64,000 nt of DNA, taken from contig NZ_ABJL02000008.1 in the NCBI RefSeq assembly GCF_000172175.1, positions 868,001 to 932,000 of the forward strand. Direction: 5' to 3'. Position numbers and translations under genes: made by a program. This document shows, one piece after another, positions 27,805 to 36,255 of the stretch (positions are counted from its first letter, which is position 1; each line of letters starts with the position of its first letter). Origin of the DNA: Bacteroides intestinalis DSM 17393. Its GTDB lineage: Bacteria > Bacteroidota > Bacteroidia > Bacteroidales > Bacteroidaceae. The notes under the pieces are model-generated. The model did not search any database. It was given only the letters and a program-made list of their open reading frames with translations, and was not told the origin of the DNA.

Positions 27805-28028
27805 ATTAGATTAACCCGTTTGCGGAATTAGAAGCTGTCCGGCATCCTGCCAGAGCCGTACCAAAAAGGGTTCAAATACCTATTTGCTCCGTACCATCTC
27901 CGGATAGAGGTACTTCTAACCGAATTTACTACGGAGTTGGTACGGGCCAAGTACTGTCCAACCCCGATCTTGGTCTCTATTAGGGTATAGGAAATAAACC
28001 ATTAATTCCGCCAACGGGTTAGATTAAT
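27805..28028 (-). promoter_or_regulatory. Structured 5' leader of GH115, or small inverted-repeat element
   Basis: The segments 27806-27830 and 28003-28027 are inverted repeats of 25 bp with 21 matches, and one more outer base pair forms at 27805/28028. In the GH115 transcript the first arm would be the 5' end of the RNA and the second arm would end 11 nt before the ATG. Between them lie nested shorter pairs, CTCCGTA (27887-27893) with TACGGAG (27930-27936), and CCGTACCA (27856-27863) with TGGTACGG (27938-27945). No transposase or target duplication was seen. It may be a cis-regulatory RNA or a miniature mobile element. Confidence 0.55.
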
Positions 28029-28035
28029 AATACTG

Positions 28036-28067
28036 TAAAGGTACACACCTTCCGAAAGCCTGCCAAA
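28036..28067 (-). promoter_or_regulatory. Promoter of the GH115 gene
   Basis: Minus strand: TTTG (28067-28064), 20 bp, TACCTTTA (28043-28036), one mismatch in the last base of the -7 box. Transcription would start near 28030, giving a leader of about 235 nt. Confidence 0.55.
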
Positions 28068-28124
28068 GATCACAGTTACAGATACTTTCATACATATTAC
28101 GAGTTAAAAGAATAAGGCTGTGTT

Positions 28125-28177
28125 ACATCAGTTAAAGTCCATGATACACCCCTAATACAGAATGCAACATCAGTTAA
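28125..28177. promoter_or_regulatory. Candidate regulator operator: 11-bp direct repeat spaced 42 bp
   Basis: ACATCAGTTAA occurs at 28125-28135 and again at 28167-28177, exactly 42 bp apart (four helical turns). The second copy ends 21 bp before the -33 box of the susC promoter. A shorter CAGTTA is at 28073-28078. AraC-type domains such as that of the neighbouring HTCS bind direct repeats in this kind of position. Confidence 0.45.
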
Positions 28178-28198
28178 TCTTTCTGCAATAGCAACATA

Positions 28199-28229
28199 TT
28201 TATTACTATTATTATATTTTATACTTTTG
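28199..28229 (+). promoter_or_regulatory. Promoter of the susC operon
   Basis: TTTA (28199-28202), 19 bp, TACTTTTG (28222-28229). The -33 box has one mismatch, as expected for an activated promoter. The leader to the start at 28365 is about 130 nt and contains an eight-codon open frame (28288-28314) that could be a leader peptide; I cannot support it further. The 570-bp gap 27795-28364 holds this promoter, the divergent GH115 promoter and leader, and the direct repeats, and nothing else that I see. Confidence 0.55.
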
Positions 28230-28364
28230 CTTTAGAAATTAAAAAGGTTCTTATCATTATTTATTAATCTTAAAAACGAACAAAGTTATGAAAAGTATGT
28301 ATGACAATAGTTAACCTCACTTTATGACATCAGAGAAAACATAGTTATTAACTATCTTAAACTA

Positions 28365-31300
28365 ATGGTAATGAAAAATGTAAAAAAGAAAATTCAAAGG
28401 ATTCCTTACTTGTTTCTTTTGATGCTTTTCAGCTGTCTGACAGCTTCGGCACAACAAGGAATCACAGTGAAAGGAACAGTCTTAGACGACAATGGAGAGA
28501 CTATTATTGGAGCCTCGGTAGTTGTAAAAGGTAATAATTCAATAGGTACGATCTCAGATATAGACGGCTATTTTGTGTTGACTGTGCCCAATGAGAAATC
28601 TGTTCTTGTTGTTTCATTTGTAGGTATGGAGGCACAGGAAGTAAAGGCTACCAAAGGAATAATCAGAGTGATTCTGAAAGATGACACACAGCTACTGGAC
28701 GAAGTAGTCGTAGTAGGTTATGGACAGCAAAAAAAAGCATCGGTAGTGGGAGCTATCACACAGACTTCCGGAAAGACGCTTGAACGAGCCGGAGTAAATA
28801 ATTTAGGAGCCGCCTTAACGGGTAATCTTCCTGGTGTAATCACTTCCAGTTCTACCGGTATGCCCGGTGCAGAAGACCCCAAAATCATTATCCGCACACA
28901 GAGTTCATGGAACAACAGTGAACCCTTGGTGTTGGTAGACGGTATCGAGCGTGAAATGAGTTCTGTAGATATCTCCTCCGTGGAAAACATTTCGGTATTA
29001 AAGGATGCATCAGCCACTGCCGTTTATGGTGTGAAAGGTGCTAATGGTGTAATTCTCATTACTACCAAACGTGGTAAGGAAGGAAAGGCCAATGTACAGA
29101 TCAAGGCTAATATGACGGCTAAAGTAGTATCGAAGCTCCCTGAAAAATATGACGCTTACGATACATTTTATCTAATGAATAATTCCATTGAGCGCGAAGC
29201 TGCTCTCAATCCTGCCGGATGGGCCAACTATACACCGGCAGCCATCATTGACAAGTATCGTCATCCGGCCAACGCTGAAGAGTGGGATCGCTATCCCAAC
29301 GTAGATTGGGAGAAGGAACTCTTCAAAAAAGTAGCCATGTCCTACAATACCAGTGTCAACGTATCGGGCGGTACAAAAGTAGTGAATTACTTTGCAGCTG
29401 TGGATTTCGTGAATGAAGGAGACTTATTCAAAAGCTTCGAAAACGGACGTGGCTACAACTCCGGCTTCGGCTATAACCGCATCAATGTGCGCAGCAACCT
29501 GGATTTCCATTTGACTAAAACCACCAAATTCTCTACTAACTTGTTCGGATCGAATGCACAACGCCAGCTACCTTGGAATATGGGAGACAACGACACCGGT
29601 TTCTGGAACTCAGCTTATAAGTCCGCTCCCGATGCCATGCGTCCCATCTATTCCAATGGCATGTGGGGTTGGTATGCCCCACGCGATGCCGATGTGCCCA
29701 ACTCGGCCTACAGTTTAGCAGTTGGTGGTAAAGAAAAACGAACTACCACTAAAATGACTACTGACTTTATCCTGGAACAAGATTTGACTATGTTGACCAA
29801 AGGACTTAGATTCAAGGCTAATTTTTCTATGGATTATACATTTGTAGAGAATAACCGTGGACTCAATGACATGTATAACGATGCACAACGCCTATGGGTA
29901 AATTCCGACACTGGTGAATATGTTTACAAATTTGATCCTGATACAGGTACTGGGCTTGACAAAGTTATCAACCCTATTTATTGGTCACAACAATCAGGTA
30001 GTGCAAATATGGGATCCACCTATCGCAAACTTTACTACTCTATGCAATTAGACTATGCCCGCACTTTTGGGAAGCACGAAGTAACCGCTCTCGGTCTTTT
30101 CAGCCGATTAAAAGAGGCACGTGGCAGTATGTTCCCTATTTATCGAGAAGACTGGGTATTCCGTTTGACTTATAATTATGCCATGCGTTATTTCTTTGAA
30201 GCAAACGGTGCTTATAATGGTTCCGAAAAATTTGGTCCGGATTATCGTTTTGCTTTCTTCCCTTCTCTTTCAATCGGTTGGATGATTAGTGAAGAAAAAT
30301 TCATGAAAAATCTTAAATTCATAGACATGTTGAAAATCCGAGGTTCATGGGGACGTATTGGCGACGACAATGTCGGTGGTCGTTTTTTATACAAGGATCA
30401 ATTAAGTAATGGAGGTAACACTGTTATGGGGAGCATCAATCCTGACAATTCTCCTTATACTTTCTGGAAAACTTCTTCACTGGGTAACCCGAATATTTCT
30501 TGGGAGACAGTAGAGAAACGCAATATTGGTTTGGATTACGCTTTCTTCAACGGACTAATAGCAGGTTCGGTAGATATATTTAACGATGTCCGCACAGACA
30601 TTATAGTTGATGGTGGTAGCCGTGCTATTCCTTCCTATTTCGGTGCAACAGCCCCTAAAGCTAATTTAGGTAAAGTCAATAGCCATGGTTACGAATTGGA
30701 ACTGCGATTGAACCATATTTTCAACAATGGTTTGCGTGCTTGGTTAAACACCAGTATGACTCATGCCATCAATGAAATCAAGTTCAGGGATGACGCTCCT
30801 TTGCTGCCTGCTTATCAGAAAGGGGTCGGACATACCATCAATCAAGTCTATTCATACATAGACCATGGTAATTTGGGCACTTGGGACGATGTGATAGGCA
30901 GCAGTACTTGGACAACCGGAAATGATATGAAATTACCGGGTGACTACAACATCATCGACTTTAATGGCGACGGCATAGTTAATATTGACGACCGTGCTCC
31001 TTATCAGTATGCCAGCACGCCACAGAATACCTACAATGCCTCTCTCGGTTTTGAATGGAAAGGATTCAGTTGCTTCGCCCAATTCTATGGCGTAACCAAT
31101 GTGACCCGTGAAGTTAATTTTCCGACATTCCGTTCCACAGCCCACGTAGCATATGCAGAAGGTGCATACTGGACACCGGGAGGTAATGCCACCCTCCCCA
31201 CTCCACGCTGGGGAACTACTGTTGACCCAGCCGCTACCGGAACACGCTACTGGTACGACGGTGCTTACCTTCGCCTGAAGAATGTTGAAGTATCCTATAC

Positions 31301-31484
31301 TTTCAAGAACAATTGGCTGAAGAAGATAGGCGTCAATTCCTGCCGTCTCTACTTAAACGGCGATAATCTCTATATGTGGACCGACATGCCGGATGACCGT
31401 GAAGCCAACTACGGTACAGGCTCTTCGGACGGTGCCTACCCAACGGTACGTCGCTTTAATCTTGGTATCGATATAACCTTATAA
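28365..31484 (+). CDS. SusC-like TonB-dependent transporter 1
   Basis: 1039 residues. Signal peptide about 1-29 (LTASAQQ), then a carboxypeptidase-D regulatory-like domain (about 33-108, ITVKGTVLDDNGETIIGASVVVKG), a TonB box region (LLDEVVVVGYG), a plug domain with the SusC signature VENISVLKDASATAVYGVKGANGVILITTKRG, and a 22-stranded barrel. It imports oligosaccharides across the outer membrane with the SusD partner that follows 10 bp later. It is the first gene of a seven-gene operon ending with GH30. By context the substrate is substituted xylan oligosaccharide. Confidence 0.96.
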   Translation: MVMKNVKKKIQRIPYLFLLMLFSCLTASAQQGITVKGTVLDDNGETIIGASVVVKGNNSIGTISDIDGYFVLTVPNEKSVLVVSFVGMEAQEVKATKGIIRVILKDDTQLLDEVVVVGYGQQKKASVVGAITQTSGKTLERAGVNNLGAALTGNLPGVITSSSTGMPGAEDPKIIIRTQSSWNNSEPLVLVDGIEREMSSVDISSVENISVLKDASATAVYGVKGANGVILITTKRGKEGKANVQIKANMTAKVVSKLPEKYDAYDTFYLMNNSIEREAALNPAGWANYTPAAIIDKYRHPANAEEWDRYPNVDWEKELFKKVAMSYNTSVNVSGGTKVVNYFAAVDFVNEGDLFKSFENGRGYNSGFGYNRINVRSNLDFHLTKTTKFSTNLFGSNAQRQLPWNMGDNDTGFWNSAYKSAPDAMRPIYSNGMWGWYAPRDADVPNSAYSLAVGGKEKRTTTKMTTDFILEQDLTMLTKGLRFKANFSMDYTFVENNRGLNDMYNDAQRLWVNSDTGEYVYKFDPDTGTGLDKVINPIYWSQQSGSANMGSTYRKLYYSMQLDYARTFGKHEVTALGLFSRLKEARGSMFPIYREDWVFRLTYNYAMRYFFEANGAYNGSEKFGPDYRFAFFPSLSIGWMISEEKFMKNLKFIDMLKIRGSWGRIGDDNVGGRFLYKDQLSNGGNTVMGSINPDNSPYTFWKTSSLGNPNISWETVEKRNIGLDYAFFNGLIAGSVDIFNDVRTDIIVDGGSRAIPSYFGATAPKANLGKVNSHGYELELRLNHIFNNGLRAWLNTSMTHAINEIKFRDDAPLLPAYQKGVGHTINQVYSYIDHGNLGTWDDVIGSSTWTTGNDMKLPGDYNIIDFNGDGIVNIDDRAPYQYASTPQNTYNASLGFEWKGFSCFAQFYGVTNVTREVNFPTFRSTAHVAYAEGAYWTPGGNATLPTPRWGTTVDPAATGTRYWYDGAYLRLKNVEVSYTFKNNWLKKIGVNSCRLYLNGDNLYMWTDMPDDREANYGTGSSDGAYPTVRRFNLGIDITL

Positions 31485-31494
31485 TAACGAAGAG

Positions 31495-33378
31495 ATGAAT
31501 ATGAATAAATATATCAACAAACTAATTGTGATGTCAGCCATAACAATGACTGGCATAATGGGGATGACCTCATGTACCGACTATTTGGACAAAGCACCGG
31601 AAAGCGACTATCAGGAAAACGACCCCTACAAAAATTTTAAAAATTTCCAGGGTTTCACTGAAGAACTTTATAACTGCATCCCGGTAGTTTCCAATAACAA
31701 AGATGCCGGACATACTTGCTTCAACTATGGTGAAGAAGAATATTGGGAACCACAGGAATTGCGTATGCAAGCTCGCAGTGTAGACAACGGTGACTTTTGG
31801 GGTTGGACAACTACTTACTATGGTTACCCGAACAATCAAGGAGCCGCAGGTTCAGGAAACCGAACTGACAAAGGTCACTTATGGGCCAACTCTTGGTATG
31901 CTATCCGTAAAGCCAACATCGGCATCGCCAATCTTAACAATCTGATAGGTGCCACCGAGGAAGAACGCAACCTCATAGAAGGACAACTTTACTTCTTCCG
32001 TGCATGGTTTCACTTTATGCTGATGGAATGGTGGGGTGGTATGCCCTATATCGATGAAGTGTTACCTTCGGACGTGACCCCCACATTGGTTCGTCTCAGT
32101 TGGCAAGAGTGTGCGGAAAAATGTGTTGCTGACTTTGAACATGCAGCAAGCTTGCTTCCTGTAGACTGGGATGCAACCACCGCCGGTAAAGCAACATTAG
32201 GCAAGAACAATATGCGCATCAATCGTATTATGGCTTTGGCCTATAAAGGCAAGGCTCTACTCTGGGCAGGAAGCCCGTTGATGAACTGGGTTTCCGGAGG
32301 TTCAAAGGAATACAACACAGAGTTGTGTAAACGGGCTGCCGATGCTTTCGGACAGGCACTTGCCCTTACCGAATCAACCAACCGTTATGAACTGGCTGAC
32401 TTTTCCGAATACAACGATATTTTCCTTTTACACAACTCCAGCGGCAAACTGAATGGAGTAAAGGAATCCATCTTTATGGAGAATATCAAGGATTATAGTT
32501 TTCGCTGGCGCTGGAATATGGTTAATGATTTCCGACCACAATCCATTGAGTCTTCGGGTATCAAAAGCTATCCCACAGCCAACTACGTGAATTACTATGG
32601 CATGCAGAACGGTTATCCGATTAATGATATGACAAAAGCAGATGCAGAATCGGGTTATGACCCTACACATCCTTGGAAAAATCGTGATCCGCGTTTCTAC
32701 AAGACCATTATGTTCGATGGTGTGAAATGGAGAAATACCGGTGGTGCAGGTGGAACGGCAGAATTGTTCACCGGAGGCCGGGAGAGCGAAGAGGCGAACG
32801 AAAAGAAAGGTTGTTTCACTGCTTATATGAATAGCAAACTTTGTCCGCAATTAATGAACACATTTGATGGTTACAAAGAAAACAACATTATGATTCTCAG
32901 CCTTATGCGTCTGGCAGACGTTTATTTGATGTATGCCGAAGCTACAGCTGTAGGCTACAATAGTCCGAAAGGCAAAGCCGCAACTTACTCACTTACAGCC
33001 GAAGAAGCTTTGAACAAGATTCGCGAGCGTGCAGGGGTAGCTCCTGTACTCGAAAAGTTTCTAGGCAGCACCGCTGACTTCCTGAGCGAATTACGCCGCG
33101 AACGTGCCGTAGAGCTGTCCTTCGAAGGTTTCCGTTTTACCGACCTTCGCCGCTGGATGCTTCTCACCCAATATCCTTACACACTGAAGACCAAGATTGA
33201 ATTCGACCGTGCCGATCCTAATAACTATAATTATGACGCACCGGAAGAAAATGCTATCAAAAACTTGCGTGAAGTAGTATTGATTGAGCGTAAATATACC
33301 GACAGGCACTATTGGTATCCGCTCCCTAAAAAGGATGTTAGCATGTATGAAGGGTTCTACCAGAATCCCGGATGGTAA
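31495..33378 (+). CDS. SusD-like glycan-binding lipoprotein 1
   Basis: 627 residues of the RagB/SusD family. A lipoprotein signal ends in GMTSC with Cys27 as the lipidated residue. TPR-like helices carry the family text (EEERNLIEGQLYFFRAWFHFMLMEWWGGMPYIDEVL), and the conserved C-terminal part shows LRRERAVELSFEGFRFTDLRRW and KDVSMYEG..QNPGW. It caps the SusC barrel at the cell surface and binds the glycan. It starts 10 bp after susC 1, so the two are translated together. Confidence 0.96.
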   Translation: MNMNKYINKLIVMSAITMTGIMGMTSCTDYLDKAPESDYQENDPYKNFKNFQGFTEELYNCIPVVSNNKDAGHTCFNYGEEEYWEPQELRMQARSVDNGDFWGWTTTYYGYPNNQGAAGSGNRTDKGHLWANSWYAIRKANIGIANLNNLIGATEEERNLIEGQLYFFRAWFHFMLMEWWGGMPYIDEVLPSDVTPTLVRLSWQECAEKCVADFEHAASLLPVDWDATTAGKATLGKNNMRINRIMALAYKGKALLWAGSPLMNWVSGGSKEYNTELCKRAADAFGQALALTESTNRYELADFSEYNDIFLLHNSSGKLNGVKESIFMENIKDYSFRWRWNMVNDFRPQSIESSGIKSYPTANYVNYYGMQNGYPINDMTKADAESGYDPTHPWKNRDPRFYKTIMFDGVKWRNTGGAGGTAELFTGGRESEEANEKKGCFTAYMNSKLCPQLMNTFDGYKENNIMILSLMRLADVYLMYAEATAVGYNSPKGKAATYSLTAEEALNKIRERAGVAPVLEKFLGSTADFLSELRRERAVELSFEGFRFTDLRRWMLLTQYPYTLKTKIEFDRADPNNYNYDAPEENAIKNLREVVLIERKYTDRHYWYPLPKKDVSMYEGFYQNPGW

Positions 33379-33411
33379 TCTTGACGTATTAACTAATAAT
33401 GACGCAAAAAA

Positions 33412-36228
33412 ATGAATAGAAAGTTTATATATATTGGCTGTACTGTTTTCGCTATGTCTCTGTTCCATGCAGGGAGTATTCAGGCGCAAGAAGAAAACAA
33501 AGATAGCCTGGTGAATGTGGCTTTCGGTACGGTTGCCCAGAAAGATTTGACACATGCCATTTCTACGGTCAACACGTCCGAACTGACTAAAAAGGTAAAT
33601 AGCTCCAGCAGCTTAGTTGGTCTGGAAAGCCTAATAGGTGGATACACCGGCAGCATATGGGGACAAGAAGCGCTTATCCTAGTGGATGGAGTACCTCGCA
33701 GCGCAAGCAATGTACGCGCTTCGGAAGTCGAGAATATTTCGGTAATGAAAGATGCCGCCGCCGTAGTTCTTTATGGTAGCCGCGCAGCAAAAGGCGTTAT
33801 TCTTATCACCACCAAACGAGGTAAAAATGAACCGATGCATATCGACGTGCGGGGCAATGCAGGTATCAATATTCCCAAGTCTTATCCAAAATATTTGGAT
33901 TCGGACTGCTACATGACCCTTTACAACGAGGCTTGCCGCAATGACGGTTTATCGGAGAAATACAATACATCAGATATTTATAACACCGCCATGGGAGCCA
34001 ATCCTTATCGGTATCCGAACATTGACTTCTATAGTTCGGATTACTTGCGAAAGGCATACTATAACGCCGACATGACCGGTGAAGTATATGGAGGTAATGA
34101 ACGCACACATTATTATCTGAACTTCGGTATGGATTATAGCAACGACTTGCTGAAATATGGTGAATCAAAGAATGCCTACAATATGCGTTTCAATGTGCGC
34201 GGTAACGTGGATATGACACTTGCTTCATGGCTAAAGGCTACTACGAATGCAGCAATTGTCTATACGAATCAGTATGCAGGTCGCGGAAACTTTTGGGGAG
34301 TCGCATCCACTTTGCGTCCCAACTGGTTTGCTCCGTTATTACCCATTGACATGATGGATACCAATGTCTCTCAAATACAGGAATATATCGCCAACAGTAA
34401 TCACCTGATTGACGGCAAATATCTGCTTGGAGGAACATCGTCCGACATGACCAATCCTTTTGCCGATCTTCTGGCTGCCGGATATGTCAAGGAAAAGGCA
34501 CGCATGTTTATGTTCGATGTCAGCCTTGCCGCTGATCTGGGCTCTCTTTTGAAAGGTCTGACATTTAAGACTTCCTATAGCGTAGACTATACTTCCTACT
34601 ATTCGGAAGCTTTCAAAGAAACCTATGCTGTTTACGAACCTACCTGGGCTCAAGTGAACGGAAAAGACATGATTGTCGCATTGAAAAAACACAATGAAGA
34701 CAAAAAAGATCCGAACGAATATATCGGCAAGTCCACCTACGACCAGACAATGACGTTCAGTGCACAGTTTGACTATGCCCGTACTTTTGAAAAATTCCAC
34801 AACGTAGCGGCTACATTTATGGGCTGGGGTTACCAGACTCAGAAATCTGCCGATGAAAACCATGAAAGCAGTGATTATCACCGCACCAGCAATGTAAACT
34901 TAGGCTTACGCGCATCTTATAACTATAATCACAAGTATTACATTGACTTTAACGGTGCTGTAATCCATTCAGCCAAGTTACCCGAAGGCAAACGCAACGC
35001 TTTCTCCCCGGCAGTCACTTTAGGATGGAGAATCAGCAAAGAGAAGTTTATGGAAAACGTGGATTTCATAAATGACTTGAAAGTTACCGCTTCTTATGCC
35101 AAACTGCATCAAGATCTCGACATCTCCAATTATTACTTGTATAAAGGTACTTTCTCCAAAGAAGGTTACTATGTACAATGGCATGATGGCACTGCTGGCG
35201 GCTGGACTCCGGTTTCCAAACGCGGTGACAATCCTAATCTAGACTTCATTACACGCAAGGAATTCCGTGCTGGTATTGATGCAACATTATTCAATCGCCT
35301 GCTAAGATTGAACGCCAACTACTTCAAGCAAGATACAAAGGGACTGCTTACTCAAGGTGCATCTTTTATTCATCCTGCATACTTCGCTTTAGGCAGCAAC
35401 TCCTCCTTCATGCCTTGGATCAATTACAACGAGGACAGACGTAGTGGTTTTGATTTCTCGCTGAGTGCCAACAAAAAATTCGGTGACTTTAATGTAACAC
35501 TTGGATTCAACGGTATGGTATACTCTTCTGAAGCTCTAAGACGTGATGAACTTTATGATGAAGATTATCAGTTCCGTAAAGGCCGCGCACTTGATGCCTC
35601 TTACGGCTATGTATGTGAAGGGTTCTTCCAAGATCAGACAGACATCGATAACCATGCCCGACAGACATTTGGTACGGTAAAACCCGGTGACCTGAAATAT
35701 AAGGACATCAACGAGGATGGCGTAATCGATAACAAAGACCAAATTGAATTAGGAAAGAATGGTTGGGCCGCCCCTCCTTTCTCTTTCGGATTGAACCTAA
35801 CCGTAAAATGGAAGAATTTTTCATTGTTTGCCATGGGATCGGGACAGACTGGAGCAATAGACTACAAAAGTAGCTCTTACTATTGGAACCGCGGCACAAG
35901 CAAGTTTTCAGAAATAGTATGGGGTCGCTGGACTGAGGAGACCAAAGATGTGGCCACCTACCCGCGCCTGACAACAACCAATGGAGACAATAACTACCGC
36001 AACTCCACTTTCTGGATGTACAAGCGTAACTATTTCCGCTTGAATCAAGCGCAGTTAACATATGACTTCCCCGAAAATACTTTCAAAGGAACATTTATTC
36101 GTGGTTTAAGTGTTTATTGCGGAGGCAACAACCTGCTTACCATCTCTAAAGAGCGAAAACATCTGGAGCTGAGTACCGGTTCTCCCCAATGCCGTAACTT
36201 CTATGCAGGTTTCAAGGCTGCATTCTGA
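33412..36228 (+). CDS. SusC-like TonB-dependent transporter 2, lacking the regulatory-like domain
   Basis: 938 residues, about 100 shorter than its neighbour. A signal peptide (about 1-25, SIQAQ) is followed almost at once by the plug domain (VAQKDLTHAISTVNTSEL, VENISVMKDAAAVVLYGSRAAKGVILITTKRG). The carboxypeptidase-regulatory-like domain that usually precedes the TonB box in SusC proteins is absent. DSLVNVAFGTV at about 31-41 may serve as the TonB box. The barrel is complete to an aromatic end (YAGFKAAF). It pairs with the SusD protein 27 bp downstream. Confidence 0.93.
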   Translation: MNRKFIYIGCTVFAMSLFHAGSIQAQEENKDSLVNVAFGTVAQKDLTHAISTVNTSELTKKVNSSSSLVGLESLIGGYTGSIWGQEALILVDGVPRSASNVRASEVENISVMKDAAAVVLYGSRAAKGVILITTKRGKNEPMHIDVRGNAGINIPKSYPKYLDSDCYMTLYNEACRNDGLSEKYNTSDIYNTAMGANPYRYPNIDFYSSDYLRKAYYNADMTGEVYGGNERTHYYLNFGMDYSNDLLKYGESKNAYNMRFNVRGNVDMTLASWLKATTNAAIVYTNQYAGRGNFWGVASTLRPNWFAPLLPIDMMDTNVSQIQEYIANSNHLIDGKYLLGGTSSDMTNPFADLLAAGYVKEKARMFMFDVSLAADLGSLLKGLTFKTSYSVDYTSYYSEAFKETYAVYEPTWAQVNGKDMIVALKKHNEDKKDPNEYIGKSTYDQTMTFSAQFDYARTFEKFHNVAATFMGWGYQTQKSADENHESSDYHRTSNVNLGLRASYNYNHKYYIDFNGAVIHSAKLPEGKRNAFSPAVTLGWRISKEKFMENVDFINDLKVTASYAKLHQDLDISNYYLYKGTFSKEGYYVQWHDGTAGGWTPVSKRGDNPNLDFITRKEFRAGIDATLFNRLLRLNANYFKQDTKGLLTQGASFIHPAYFALGSNSSFMPWINYNEDRRSGFDFSLSANKKFGDFNVTLGFNGMVYSSEALRRDELYDEDYQFRKGRALDASYGYVCEGFFQDQTDIDNHARQTFGTVKPGDLKYKDINEDGVIDNKDQIELGKNGWAAPPFSFGLNLTVKWKNFSLFAMGSGQTGAIDYKSSSYYWNRGTSKFSEIVWGRWTEETKDVATYPRLTTTNGDNNYRNSTFWMYKRNYFRLNQAQLTYDFPENTFKGTFIRGLSVYCGGNNLLTISKERKHLELSTGSPQCRNFYAGFKAAF

Positions 36229-36255
36229 TTTTATTGATTAATAAAGAAGAAGATT

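Noticed and set aside
27795..28364. A hidden small gene in the 570-bp gap
   Set aside because: Only an eight-codon frame at 28288-28314 was seen on the plus strand; the gap is explained by two promoters, repeats and a structured leader.
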